NCBI GenBank assembly: GCA_022818135.1
Contig: JAFMSR010000012.1
Coordinates: forward strand, 11,457,862-11,521,861
DNA length: 64,000 nt
Source of the DNA: Saxidomus purpurata
Taxonomy: Eukaryota > Mollusca > Bivalvia > Venerida > Veneridae
Reading direction: 5' to 3'
Positions 22,901-35,525 of this stretch are shown piece after piece. The notes under the pieces are model-generated. The model was not told the DNA's origin. It saw nothing but the letters and a program-made list of their open reading frames with translations, and made no database searches. Numbering within the stretch: the stretch's first letter is position 1; every line of letters starts with the position of its first letter. Both the position numbers and the translations under genes were made by a program.

Positions 22901-25900
22901 TTATAGTCTAGTTTGCAATGTGCACGTAGATACTGCTTGGTTTTGGAGTGTAATATTGAGTCATGTGTCGGGGACCTAGTACAACTTACTAGCAATAATT
23001 GGATATTATTGTGATATGCCACATATAAATGTCATCTGTGTTTTCCAGGGTGGCATTTCTACACTTAATACACATTTTAAAAAAGAGTTTGCACAGGCAC
23101 TGGACGATTTGGCTGCCACAGAAGCTAGACTGAAACGGAAAATGCAAAGTATGTACACTTTACACATATGTTAGTTAATACGCTTATTTGATATATACAT
23201 GTACTGTATGTTATACTTGTATTAAAATTTGATTTTTTTGAGGAGCACATGGCAGAAACTATTATTGTGAATTTGTAATAGATACATGTATGTTGTCACT
23301 GAAGATTATGATGTCATTCCAGCTATTATAGATGAGTTGCAGGTTGTAATATAGTTTTTAAAAAATGCCTTTTTCTACAATCAACTATACCTGGTTTCGG
23401 AAATCTTTCTTTAAAAAACAGTCAACCAAATGAGTGAACCTCTTGCACAGAGGGCCATAAAATATGCAGAAAACTTTAATGATAATACCAGCTACAAGGA
23501 CCAGGCAATGTCTTATTGATAGGAGTTAACAACTGTCACTGTCATATTAGAATTTATTTTTGGAGACATTGAACTTGATCTAGACTGCCTTGCTCCACAA
23601 GTGCACGTGCCATTCTTCAGAATCATTCATCACGAGCTGTGCTGTGCAAAAAACAAAGTTCTGGACCAATACAACATTTGTAAATGATAATTAAAATTGA
23701 TGAATTCAGATACTAGTAGCCTGTGCAGATAGTTCAGATAGCCCGCACAGAGGATTCAGACAGTATGTACAGTGGATTCAGATAGCCCACACAGTGGATT
23801 CAGACAGTCTGTTCAGTGAATTCAGACAGTCTGTACAGTGGATTCAAATAGATGTACAGATGATCTAGATATCCTGTACAGATGATGAAGATAGTCTATA
23901 CAGATTATTTAGATAGTCTGTACAGATGACTTAGTCTGTACAGATGATTCAGATAGTCTGTACAGATGACTGATTCAGGTAGTATGTACATACAACTTAG
24001 CCTGTACAGATGATTCAGCTTGTTAAGCTGATTCAGATGGCATGTACAGATGATTTAGACAACCTGTGCAGATGATTCAGATATCCTGTACAGTGGAATC
24101 AGACAGTCTGTGCGTATGTTTCACAAAGCATGTATGCATGATTTGACTGGATTCATACTTGTAAAGAAACACCGCTATTTTGTTTTTTTTGCACAGTTGG
24201 GCTGATATTCTAATAAATGTATTGATTATATGTTAATATTCTTTCTTTTTGCTAGAACTGAAAGGTAATTTAATAACAGGACACATTTAGTTGAAGAAAT
24301 ACACACATCTGTTATATTAAACCTTGGTTAAGGATTCTTTGTTAAATATTTGTAACATACCTTACATTTTATATACTTTAGATTAATATATTCTCCCAAA
24401 TTATCTAATATTAGCCTGACAGTGGAATGCCGGTGTCTGAATTTTGAACGAGCCACAATATTTTCAACCCCTATTAGACAGTCTCTACAAATTATAAATT
24501 TTAATGTAAAATCTTAATTAAGAATAAGGTGTAAAATATTTTAAATGATTTTTGATACCATTCTAAAATCTCTGGTTTCTCATTGGCTAGTTTTGAACTT
24601 AAACAGATGCCAGGAATTTTAGACTGTAAATAAAAGTTTTTCTGTCTTTGATACTGACTAGTTTCTTTAACGCCATGTAAAAAATAGAGTGGTTGTCCAG
24701 AATTTGAAAACAATTCCAGTACTCTTACTGGAAAAAGAACATTTGAAGATTCTATTTGAGTCTACGGTAGAGACTTGAACATAGGACCTCAAAATCTGCA
24801 ATCATATACTCAAACCCTCTACTGGGCCTCCCTGTATTAATTTCAGAAGTGTGCATCACTTGACTGAAATTGAAGATTAGCTAAAGATGTAGACAAAGCT
24901 CCTCTATGCACCCCATTCCTTTAGATTCATTATGCTAAAATCTTCTGCATTTTAAAGCTACAAATCAAACACTTCTCCATACTCTTCTACTAAAACTCTT
25001 CTCCAAACTTTTGGCGAAAATACCTTTTAGTCTTATGACCTTCTTGTTTGATGCAAGACAGGTGTTCACAGTACTCATTTAGATATTTATTTAAGCATCT
25101 ATAGTTTAGGCAAATCTTCACTTTACTATATGTTCTATTTTTTTAAAAGTGGAGAAATCTCCACAGTGGACCACGGTAATTTCCTCAAAGGCTTTTCACA
25201 CAAAAAGACACTGAGTATTCTTTAGATGACTATTGTTCATAATTGAGTTTTTCAGTTCTTCTTTAATAATTACATTTTATTAAGCAGGTTTTCCGAAGGA
25301 AAAATCCTGGTTATTAGATTGGGGTATGTCGGTGGGCGGGCAGGCGGGCGGGCGTAAACAATTTCTTCTGTGCACAACTCCTCCTACATTTCTCAATGGA
25401 TTTCAACCAAACTTTCACAGAAGTATTGTCATAAAGTGCCCTGGCGCATATTGTCGGGGTTTTGTGATTTGGTCATTTTTGACAGAATTATGGCCCTTTG
25501 TTTTTTTTCACATGTAATTCTTCTGTGCGCAACTCCTCCTACATTTCTCAACGGATTTCAACCAAACTTTCACAGAAGTATTGTCATGAAGTGCCCTGGC
25601 GCATATATTCCGGGTTTTGTGATTTGGTCATTTTTGACAGAATTATGGCCCTTTGTTTTTTTTCACATGTAATTCTTCTGTGCGCAACTCCTTCTACACT
25701 TCTCAAGGGATTTCAACCAAACTTTCACAGAATTATTGTCACCAAGTGCCCTGGCGCATGTTGTCGGGGTTTTGTGATTTGATCATTTTTGACAGAATTA
25801 TGGGCCTTTGTTTTTTTCCACATAATGTAATATATATAGAGAAATACTCTTCTGTGTGCAACTCCTACATTTCTCAAGGGATTTCAACCAAACTTTCACA

Positions 25901-26164
25901 GAACTATAATTGTGAACTAAAGAATTTTGAATAAATAATGTTCTGCCCCTGGTCGTCCGTCCGTCCGTCCGTTAGCAATTTTGTGTCTCCTTATTTAAGT
26001 ATATATAAAAGGGAGAATACTCTGTTATTATAAAAGGGAGAATACTCTGTTATTACTGTCTATTTTTAGAATAGATTACCAGTCCTGTATACTTTGGAGT
26101 ATTCTGTTACAGTAAGATGACAAAATTTCTCATGAGACCAGCGGTTCAAACCCCACACAGAGCA

Positions 26165-26205
<41 letters not shown>

Positions 26206-29200
26206 TGCCTGAATTATGGCCCTTTGCTTTTTTTTCCACATATGTTATATATAGAAGAATGTGCCCACTTCCTCCTACATTTCTCAAGATATTTAAACCA
26301 AACTCTCACACAACTGTTGTCATCAAGTGCCCTCGTGCATATTGTCTGGGTTTTGTGTTTGGATCAATTTTGCCTGAATTATGGCCCTTTGCTTTTTTTA
26401 CACATGTAATATATAGAAGAAGACCTTTGTTTCTTTTTCACATTATGTATATCTACTGACTTTAAAACACATTTGCGCTCGGCCAGCAGACTGGAAAATG
26501 AAAACCTGGTTTTGTGACAATTTCCTGTCACTTGTTTCTAAATTATTTCACATATTTAGATGTTCATATTATCAAGGTGGTGGGATATGTTATAATAATA
26601 TAAAATCCTTTGTATTTCTTTTTTTTCAGGTGTAGTTTGTAATAATTTTACAATTTGTAACCTCTCTTATCTTTCAAGTAAAGATACATTGTAGTAAAAT
26701 GATAAACTAATAACTACTTTGATATATTTCACAGAAGGGACATTTTATGTCTTTATTTTCTGGTTGATCTTACCCTTTTTTGGATTATTTTGATTTTCTT
26801 AGCAGTTCTTAAAACATTTATCAATGTGATTTTAATTAAACAAGATTTTGCTTTGAATCTGGGTAGGAAGGTTTTCTCAGTGATATAGACGTGCAGTTAT
26901 AACTTATATTCATTTGATAGTATGAAACTGTTAAGTTATGACAGCTTTTAAGTTTCCTGACCTTGACCATGCTACATTTCTAAAATGGACTTGTCCATCT
27001 AACAATTTGGAAGGAGCCATTAATTGTTATAAGGGGTGTTCACTGAAAAGTTCACGAATGAATAGCGGAACAGTGCAGATCATGATCAGACTGCATTGGT
27101 GTGCAGGCTGACCATGTTCTACATTGGTCACAAAAGAAAAATTATGTGCTGCCGGCAGAATTGAACCTTAAGTGGTTGAATAATTAATTGTACTTTATAT
27201 AATTATTGTATATATTTTGACCCTTTGTATTAATTTCCAAATTGCAAAAAGCATTAAAAATTGATTAGTGTTGCATCAGAATTCATCCCTGGTAACAAAG
27301 GCTATTCATTTATGCATACACCATTAATGATGAATGAAGTTAGCGGAATGAACACCCGTGGGTTTCGGTGATGATATGAAATCCGAGAGATTTAATTATT
27401 GCTTTAGGTTATTATAACATTATGTATTTAATTTAGATCATAGCAGTTCTGGATATCGCGGAACAAAAACCATGAGATTTAGTAAAAGGCTTTAGTGAAT
27501 CATGAACTTGTTAAGTCACTGATGTAGGTACATTTTGTATTCATGAAAGTGTACTTTATGAATATTTCAGTGGTGGAACGCGAGGTTGATGAAATAGACA
27601 CAAGGTTAAAGGCTAAACAAGAAGAATTGCATATTTTATTAAACTACAAGGTACATCTTGTTATATGATTTGTTAACACACTAATCTTGCTTTGAACAAT
27701 AATGAACATCATCCTTACTAAGAAGTTAAAAGCTTTTGCATGTCAGAATTTGTTATAATTTAGTTCAGAACTAAGTTTCACAGGTGCAATTTTTTTAACT
27801 CTAGCATGGCTTGTTATACCTAAGAACCCTGTATATGTGTACATTTGTTTTTCCAAGTCAAACAAATTTAAAAAGTAAGATATCCGCATGTCTGCTAAAG
27901 AATTTTACCTTATTACAATGTTCTTTGCATTTCAGGATAAAGAATATCCGGTGAAAGCTATGAAGATTTCCAATTTGCAGAAAGAAATTCAGAGTATAAA
28001 AATATCAAATGAGGTAGGCAGATGTTTATTTCTGTATCATCTACGATCAGTATTAATTATCATATTTGGAATATAAGGTTTTCTACCATCTATCGGTTAT
28101 GTACTGATGGTCGATTGATTTATCTACTTACTTTGAGACTTTTACCCGCTTACCAGTTGATTGGCACCTTGGTGTCAGATCACAGCACAGGACACCTTAC
28201 ACCAAGGTCTTGAGTTTGAGTTCTGTCAGTGGAGCCCAGTCATGACTTCCACAACAACTTCTGACTGGAGCACTGGTCACAGGCTAGAAGCATACAGTGA
28301 GCATGGCACAAGAACTAAAATCAACAATCATTGTAATATAGCAAGATTTTAACGTACTATTCCACCAATTAGTATTATCCTTTTCCCAAGAATTTCACAT
28401 TTAAAATGAAGGTTGTAGTTGACAGGCTTTTAGGGAAAAAGTTTCACATAAAATGACTCTTAAGAAATTGTAGTTTGTGACCAAAGTCAGGTTTGAACTT
28501 ACAGTAGATTTAATCAGGAAAGTGATCTGAATATGATGTACCCTACTCAGCTCTTCGTATTTCTTTCTTGTTATTGTCATCCAATTTTCTTCAATCTGAG
28601 TGGCATTATTTGCAAACTTATCCAATTCCTTCAATTAGAAGGTAACGGTATCTTTCCCTCTTTGATGGTTACAAAAATATCGAATTCTTCTATGTCTGCT
28701 TTCACATGTATGTGACGTTTATGTTTGTTGTCCTATGTACAGACTGATGAAGGTCTGTTACAAACGCAGTCACAGATTATAATTATAAAACTATCTCATT
28801 GGTAAAGCTACGCTTCTATGAAGATTGTGTTTTTTTCAATTAAAGTGAGACCGATAATTACAAGTACTTGGGTTACTAGTCTGTGATGGGTAAGTGCACA
28901 GTATGGATTCCGATCACACTGTATTAACGTGCAGACTGATTTGGGTTCACAGTCAGCCTCCTTGTAATGATGCTTTTTCGGAAGCTGGATTCAAATTATT
29001 TCTGATGTTTTGTACATGTAGGAGGATCAGGAAGAGATGGAACATATAACCAGAACAGAATTGTCCAAATACGAACGCGAGAAGCAGACGACACAAAACA
29101 TCATTACAAAGGAAGTCACAGAAACCGCAATAGGAATGATGCATCCAAGCCTCAAGGAAATGGCCCTACAAAATATGGTTATGAAAAAAGTAAGAATATA

Positions 29201-31533
29201 CGTTACCTTGAACCTCTAAAAGTGTCTGTATCAGTTGGATGGGTGTAGTGTAGTCATTTACATTATGGCTTATTATAATATTATGTGCTCAACCTTTTCT
29301 AAGGCTGCTACAATGGCGGAAGTGCTCTTACTTCCAATTGCTAGGTGGTATCACCCAATGGGACAGGTTTAAATCCTAGCTCCTGCCTTGTAGCAAATTA
29401 ATTTACTAGTACAATGTATTTTTGGAAGGGATGTTCAGCGAATATTCCAAACTAAATTTCTCATCGCTATAGACTAGGTATGTTGGAGTTTTAGTTTACT
29501 TGTTTTGCAGTACAACACAACTCAAGAGTTATGCAAAATTTGTAATTTAGAAACCTTGATAGATCACAGGAGTAATTGACACAGCAGAAGTATGTGTGTA
29601 AGGGTACAAGTCAAGGAGGGCAACTCTGAATCATATAAATATGTCAGATCCTTTTATATGTATAATGTATATGTCATAAGATGCCACACCACCACAAGTA
29701 ACAATGATTTATTGAGCATTTCATCACGGTTTCATGTACAGTTTAAAAGCAGTGTTATTGTTATTATGTAGTGATGATGCACAGTTATTTGTAGTTTATA
29801 CCAATTTATAAGCTCGATTGTGCAGAGGGCTTGTAGCTTAACGAGTCACTCTTGAGTCCGCTTCCTGGAAAAACCAGTACATTGTACTGGTGTCATATGA
29901 GGAGTTACGGTCTTGATCTCAGTGGGGCTTGAACCTGCAACCTCTGGGATGAGCTGCAGACTTTTTAACCTCTACACCACCGCTCACTTTTTAAGCATGT
30001 GGCACCAAATTTTTATTTCAGGAAATTGAATTGCATAAGAAACAACAAGATGATTTGTTAAGAAATAACGCGGAGTTAGAAAAGACAGTAAACCAGTTGT
30101 TACGAGACCCCAAAACAAACCTGCGTCAACAAATGTTTCCAGAGTTCTTCCTTTATCAAGAGAAGTATATACCTTTTCATTATTTGTATAGCTTTTCTTA
30201 ACTGAGCAATAAGATGGCACAATATGATTTGGTGTACGTCTTAGTGATGGTTTAATTCTTTAAGACAAATCAGTGTATTTTTAAATAATCAATTGCAACT
30301 ATTTCAGAAGATTTATCAAGTGTTTAGTTAATAACTAGGTACTTGTTAACATTCTTTATGGAGAGAAAGATTATACAGACTTTCATCAGTGTTAGTTTTT
30401 ACAATTTTGTTTTCAATTTCATTTTAATAGGAAACAAATGTGTCTTGAAAAATCCTTACAAAGTTATTGGATCTTGAGAAAGGACGAGTTTGTAATGCTA
30501 ATTTCTTAAAATGAATAGCTTGATGTATGGAATAATATTTTACTGTGGGAGTAGAGCAAGGTGACTAAGAATCTAGGGTGTGACAGGTATTGGTCTAGTC
30601 AGTGAAATTTGATAGAGCCCACTCATACTTGGCCCTCGTTCAATATCACTCTTTAACAGGTCCGCAAAACTATATATTGACCTCAACATTAATCTTTAAT
30701 TGTATATTATATGACTTATAAAAAAACAAGATCGTATACCTGACATAAATACTTAATCCTGATTGGCCGATAGCGCTCATGTGCCAGGTCTGCAAAAGTA
30801 TGTGTAGACCTGGAAATGATGTGTAGACATGCACAGATTTTAAGATGTCATTTCTGTAATATTTTTGTGTAGTTTTCACTACTTTTTATGAGGTATTACG
30901 ATATAATAATTTTAGACTAATGTTTCGGCCAATATATAGTTTTGCAGAGCTATAAAAGAATGATATTGACCGAGGACTTTGTCCTCGGTCAATATCACTT
31001 TTGACAGGTCCGCAAAACTATATATTGACCTCAAAATTAGTCTATAATTGTATATTATATGATCTATAAATAAACAATATCTCATAGGTGTAGAGCTGAT
31101 CACCAAAGCAAAATATATTGAATGTTTTTTTCCCCAGTAAATATATCCATTATATACAAAGTAAAGCGTTAGTGATGGCAGATTCTAAATGCTGATAAAG
31201 TCACTAATTTGATGTAAAACACGCGAGTTGTCTTTCACAAAATTTAAGCATTGTATCAATGAAATTTCCAGTCATCTTTAAAGCATGCAAAAAGAATTAC
31301 ACTTTATGAAAAAAACCACTTATGGACTTGTGAGGCATTGGATATTATGTGATATTCCCCAGAATATATCATAATTTTGACTGTCGCCTTGGTATCATCA
31401 TCAGGTGAATATCATATCCAATGGAAGTCCATAATTGTCTTAAGTTTAAACTTGTCTTTATTATAATTTCAGATGTACACCTGACATGGAGGTAGTACTG
31501 GATATACCAACACAAGAGTGGCTACCCATATGA
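19957..31533 (+). CDS. C20orf96-like coiled-coil protein, ten coding exons
   Basis: Exons are 19955-20115, 20707-20843, 21648-21706, 22626-22725, 23049-23148, 27571-27650, 27936-28013, 29022-29189, 30022-30164 and 31473-31533 (stop TGA). All junctions from exon 1 on are phase-compatible. The protein is mostly charged helix/coiled coil. The diagnostic blocks are KDKEYPVKAMKI in exon 7 and KCTPDMEVVLDIP at the C-terminus, which I recognise from the vertebrate C20orf96 family. The length of about 360 residues also fits that family. In exon 1 the ATG at 19957 is out of frame with the body unless one base is added in the GGGGGAAAAA run (19970-19979), giving 361 residues. The alternative is a start at 18592 spliced to 19991, giving 352 residues. 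The exon 4 acceptor at 22625 was chosen because it restores phase. A poly(A) signal lies at 31779-31784. Its cellular role is unknown; a ciliary role is inferred from the promoter. Confidence 0.75.
20905..21060 (+). repeat. Dispersed clam repeat, gatcatgatc family (intron 2)
   Basis: The gtgcagatcatgatcagtct core, the ttggtaaattttcagcg block and cgaacacccattt are present in family order. Confidence 0.6.
21350..21540. repeat. Minisatellite, unit about 24 bp (intron 2)
   Basis: About eight imperfect copies of the pattern tctgtcaagtgaaaaagaac, including ttaaaatgaac variants, lie upstream of exon 3 of the C20orf96-like gene. Confidence 0.75.
22327..22551 (+). mobile_element. tRNA-headed SINE, family A (intron 3)
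   Basis: The head ggagccacagtggcacagtg contains an A box with ggtagcg after it, and gggtttgatccct is the B box. The body includes catgtcggtagtgtccttag, and the tail is gagaataaataaattagta. It matches the 16709-16934 copy along its length and sits 74 bp upstream of exon 4 of the C20orf96-like gene. Confidence 0.85.
23422..23519 (+). CDS. Candidate alternative terminal exon of the C20orf96-like gene
   Basis: After an AG acceptor at 23420-23421, 98 bases continue the frame left by exon 5 (phase 1) and encode 31 charged residues starting NQMSEPLAQRAIKYAENF, ending in TGA at 23517-23519. The reading is protein-like and would give a short isoform that lacks the conserved C-terminal half. It could also be a chance open frame; the acceptor has a modest pyrimidine tract. 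Confidence 0.35.
23705..24125. repeat. Minisatellite, unit about 20-24 bp (intron 5)
   Basis: Many imperfect copies of gattcagatagtctgtacag occur, some shortened. No coding use was found. Confidence 0.75.
24757..24838 (-). repeat. tRNA-like SINE head fragment
   Basis: On the minus strand an A-box-like ggcccagtagagggt and a B-box-like gttcaagtctc are spaced as in tRNAs. No intact cloverleaf was found, so it is a SINE head remnant rather than a tRNA gene. Confidence 0.35.
25285..26515 (+). repeat. Tandem-core element with ~155-bp units (intron 5)
   Basis: It opens with caggttttccgaaggaaaaa and a gggcgggcaggcgggcg run. It then repeats a block of about 155 bp carrying caactcctcctacatttctc, ttcaaccaaactttcacag, and gaattatggccctttg. 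It ends near actggaaaatgaaaacctgg. A T tract (26167-26197) and a tRNA-like B-box block (ggttcaaacccc near 26140) interrupt the second half, suggesting a nested insertion. Open frames here are repeat artefacts. Confidence 0.75.
26975..27180 (-). repeat. Dispersed clam repeat, gatcatgatc family, reversed (intron 5)
   Basis: aaatggacttgtccatc, gttcactgaaaagttcac and gtgcagatcatgatcagact appear in the reverse order of the plus-strand copies. Confidence 0.6.
29793..29987 (-). mobile_element. tRNA-headed SINE, family B (intron 8)
   Basis: On the minus strand it begins gtgagcggtggtgtagaggt and has the B box ggttcaagcccc. A body includes ctcatatgacaccag, and the tail is caatcgagc followed by ataaattggtataaac. 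It ends 34 bp before exon 9 of the C20orf96-like gene, close to that exon's acceptor region. Confidence 0.8.
30636..31095. mobile_element. Fold-back element with perfect central hairpin plus a direct half copy (intron 9)
   Basis: A perfect 17-bp stem (tgatattgaccgaggac, 30961-30977, with its complement at 30981-30997) has a 3-nt loop. The pairing continues imperfectly outwards for about 100 bp on each side (about 30880-31080), including tgcaaaactatatattg-type blocks. A further direct copy of the right arm is at about 30636-30735. Confidence 0.7.
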
Positions 31534-33549
31534 TCAGGTCGGCATGAACAAAGTTTTGTGCTGAAAATATGCAAAAGTTGTAAAATAGCTGACGGATCAT
31601 GTACAGACATTTTCACCCCAGCTGTTCAGTGTAGACAAAGTGTTAATTGTCTGCTGGTATTTTTTCGTCCAGATTTTATCTCTGGATTATTTCCAGAAAT
31701 ATTGAGTTATAAATTTTTATTGCTGATAAAGACAGTATATTGTGTACATATAACAGAAACTGTGATATAACAGGCAACAATAAAGCTTGGATACATGTAT
31801 GTCGAGTTGTTTCATCATATCAGATTGTCTGAAGGAATATTTTAGACTAAAACCTTGCTCACTCCAGTACCATTGTCCCCAGATATGAACTTGATCTAAA
31901 GTTCATTAATACATGCATTCTGATTGATTGGCAAGAAAATTGGGTAGTAAATGTAAATTCTAGAGTGTTCACAATGTTTTTCTATGATTTGAATTGGTGA
32001 CCTAGGTTTTGATCATGTGTAAACCAGTTTGGAACTTGACCGATATATCATTGAGACAAACATCCTGACCAATTTTCAGGATGATTGGCCTTAGAATGTA
32101 GCCTCTAAATGTGGATTCTAGTGTTTTTCTATGATTTGAATTTGTGACCTAAGTTTTGATCACATGTGAACCAGTTTGGAACTTGACTGATATATCATTG
32201 AGACAAACATCCTGACCAATTTTCAGGATGATTGGCCTTATAGTACAGCCTCTATTGTTCACAAGGCTAGTGTGGTCAGACAACAACAGATAGGTGATCA
32301 CAAAAGCTCGCCTTTGAGCACAGGTAAGCTAATAATATACGCCAGTAAAAGCCATGTAAACACTTGGAAAAGTTACTCGAGCTCAAAATTTGAACGCAAC
32401 CTCTTCTAATCTATAGAAGACGTGGACTGAGTTAACATAAATCAACTCTTAACCTGCTAGCAGAAGGCAACCCTTAAGATAACTGAAACAAGTGGGTATG
32501 ATTCAATAAGCTATTGAAAGCTTTCTTTATAACTAAGCTAAATTGTGTATATACTGAATAAATTTAGATCCAAACTGAACAGATGTGCAGGCTTCTCTTG
32601 GGTCTGCCTCCATGGATGAGTTATTGACTTGAATCACTAACCTCTCTTATAGGGGGTCATTGGTTTGAGCCGACCTTGTCGCTTTATGTGTAATGAATAT
32701 TTTAAATATATCTTTAACATGGCATGAACATGAATGTTTCTCTACAGAAATGTTTATTGATGTACCTCCACAGAATGTGAAAGAGAGCTACGCATGAGAA
32801 TTTGTCTTGCTTTTGTATTTGAAGTATAGGTAAGATACGCCGTGTTTATCGTATGTGTACAAAGTCAATTAACTACATTACATGTTAAAGGGACACTCCC
32901 TATTACTAATGTCAAACTAAATAACCTCCAAAACATTAATAATAGAATCTTAGAATCTTTTAAAACGTTCAAAGGAAATTATAAGCATTATTTATTGTGT
33001 GAATGATAAGTTAATTTACATTTTCTTTAACATATTTATATGTTTAATTTATATTCATGTCCTTCGAGTGTCTGTCAGTGAATGTTTATGTACGAATGCA
33101 TTTATTAACATAATGTTTAATAGTCTTATATGTAAATGTGTCTTTCTAGTTTTAACTTTGACAGGTGATTTATTTTTAAGTATAATGCTTTTCTTTTGTT
33201 TCTTTACTTTGAAGGCCATATTGAAAATTAGAATATATGTTTTCATATGTCTAAATGTGTAACCTTCGGTAAAAAAAGCTTTTATTATTATTATTATCAT
33301 AACTTAACCTAAAAGTTTAAGCTATGCATTCCCAGTCACTATCGATAAAAACAACGGTTTAAAATATACTGCAGTACCGTAAACCATTCAATAATCTATG
33401 TAGAGTTGTTGTACAGTTATTATTAATGGGTGGATGCGATTTGTTATTGAAAGCCTCTATATTGATTGCGGCATTTTCCCCCATAGGTTCTTTGAAATTG
33501 TATTTATCATTTTATGTTCATTGAACACATCATCTATGTTTCGAAAATA
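31534..33549. other. 3'UTR of the C20orf96-like gene, then intergenic DNA
   Basis: The 3'UTR likely ends soon after AATAAA at 31779-31784. Beyond it lie a tandem-core element (31945-32332) and AT-rich sequence with no supported exon. A tRNA-like B box (ggtttgagccg) near 32670 is too isolated to call. Confidence 0.5.
31945..32332 (+). repeat. Tandem-core element, ~139-bp units
   Basis: Two units share gtttggaacttgac, gacaaacatcctgaccaat and caggatgattggcctta. The end, aaaagctcgc ... aggtaagctaa, resembles the 3' end of the 15129-16101 element, so the two families may be related at their termini. Confidence 0.6.
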
Positions 33550-34517
33550 CAAGCGGGCCAAGATGGCCCTTTATTATATTGCTCACCTTTGTACAAGTTC
33601 ACTTGCCTGGTGGAAGATCACTAGACAATGTTATATACCAAATAGGTTTTACTATATACATCTTTGTAAAACAAATGACACCCCCTGGGAAAGCCAATTT
33701 GACCCAAGGGGCATAATTTGAACAAACTTTGAAGAGGTCTACTAGGCAATGTTACATGCCAAATGTCTAAGCTCTAGGCCTTGTGGTTTCAGAGAAGAAA
33801 ATTTTTAAAGTTTTTCCTATAAAGTGACCCCCAGTGCGGGGTCAATTTTTGATCTAGGGGTCATAATTTGAACAATCTTGGTAGAGTTCCACTAGCCAAT
33901 GCTACATGCCAAATATCTAAGCTCTAGGCCTTGTGATTTCAGAGAAAAAGATTTTTAAAGATTTTCCTATATAAGCTTATCTAAAATTAAGTGACCACCC
34001 GCGTGGGGTCAATTTTGACCCGGGGGTCATGATTTGAACAATCTTGGTAGAGGTCCACTGGACAATGCTACATGTCAAATATCTAAGCTCTAGGCCTTGT
34101 GGTTTCAGAGAAGATTTTTAAGAAGATTTTTAAAGTTTTTCCTATATAAGCCTATGCAAAACAAAGTGACCACCTGCACAGGGTCAATTTTGAACCGGGG
34201 GTCATAATTTGAACAATCTTGGTAGAGGTCCACTAGACAATGCTACATGCCAAATATCTAAGCTCTAGGCCTTGTGGTTTCAGACAAGATTTTTTAAAGT
34301 TTTTCCTATTTGTTGCCATAGCAACCAGAGTTCTGCATGGAATGGAATTCTTTGAACAATTTTGATAGAGTTTCATGCAAGGAACATCCCTGCATAGTTT
34401 CATCAACATTGGCCTAGTGGTTTCAGAGATGTCATTTGAATCAAAATGTTGACAGATGACAGATGATGGACAATCATTCATCAGAAAAGCTCACCCTGGC
34501 AAAGCCAGGTGAGCTAA
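33550..34517 (+). mobile_element. Tandem-core element, copy 2
   Basis: Same family and orientation as 15129-16101. It starts caagcgggccaagatggccc, has about five ~165-bp units and ends in the hairpin agctcaccctggc ... gccaggtgagct followed by AA. Units carry ctaagctctaggccttgtgg. Confidence 0.75.
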
Positions 34518-34592
34518 TAATCTGCTAGAGGTAGGGAGTGCTCACCTGACTACCACTGGCTATAATACAAAGGCTCATGGTTTAAATATAAT

Positions 34593-35226
34593 TTGTAGAG
34601 GTCCACTACACAATGCTCAGTAACATTCCTAATATCTAAGCTCTGCCTGTAGGCCTCCTGGTTTTTTACAGTTTTCTCTACATAAGCCTATGTGAAATCA
34701 AGTGACCCCACTCCCGGGAAGGGTTCATTTTGACCCTAGAGTCCTGATCTGAACAATCTCTGTGAAGGTCCACAAGGCAATGCTACATGCTAAATATCTC
34801 AGCTCTAGGCCTTGTGGTTTGAGAGAAGATAATTATATAGTTTTTCCTATATAAGCCTATGTAAAATCAAGTGACCCCCTTGGGCAGGGTCAGTTTTGAC
34901 CCAGGGGTCATTATATGAACAATCTTGGTAGAGGTCCACAAGGCATTTCTACATGCCAAATATATAAGCTCTAGGCCTTGCGGTTTCATGTGTATGGGGG
35001 ATCATATTGGGAAGTTTAACCTATGTGTTGCCATAGCAACCAGAGTTCTGTATGGAATGGAATTCTTTGAACAATTTTGATAGTTTTGTGCAAAGAAACA
35101 TCTGTGCAAAGTTTCATCATAATTGGCCCAGAAGTTCAAGAAGAGATGTTTGATGGGAATGGTAGACAGACGGGACAGCGAATGGTCCTAACAGCTCATC
35201 CTGGCACTTTATGCCATGTCAGCTAA
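34593..35226 (+). mobile_element. Tandem-core element, diverged truncated copy 3
   Basis: Units resembling copies 1 and 2 (gaacaatctctgtgaaggtc, ctctaggccttgtggttt) follow directly downstream. The end block tggcactttatgccatgtc and agctaa has lost much of the terminal hairpin. No clear 5' end was found. It ends about 300 bp from the COX4 stop codon. Confidence 0.6.
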
Positions 35227-35525
35227 TAAAACAAATTCAAATATTAAGTAATATTTTATTGTCATAATTTAACAGCTCTCCTGTAAACATTCTGCTGCAT
35301 AAACATGTAAGACAATTGGCGTGCCATCTCTACAAACCAACGCCAATGGCTTTACCTGAATCAAAGTTAAAATTTTCCAACAACTTCCAGAGCCTTTTTA
35401 AAGTAACACAGAAAAAACACCCATCTTTAATTCTATTTTTCACACATTGTGAATGGAAATATTATTTTTGCAATTTTGACAACACATAAAATTTAATGTT
35501 CAGTATTCGCTAAATTTGTCTATGT

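Noticed and set aside
23705..24125. CRISPR-like array
   Set aside because: Repeats are short, imperfect and contiguous without unique spacers, in a eukaryotic intron; it is a minisatellite.
25326..26459. Overlapping frames with FQPNFHRSIV-type repeats
   Set aside because: They are produced by the ~155-bp tandem repeat; all frames stay open by chance and shift between units.
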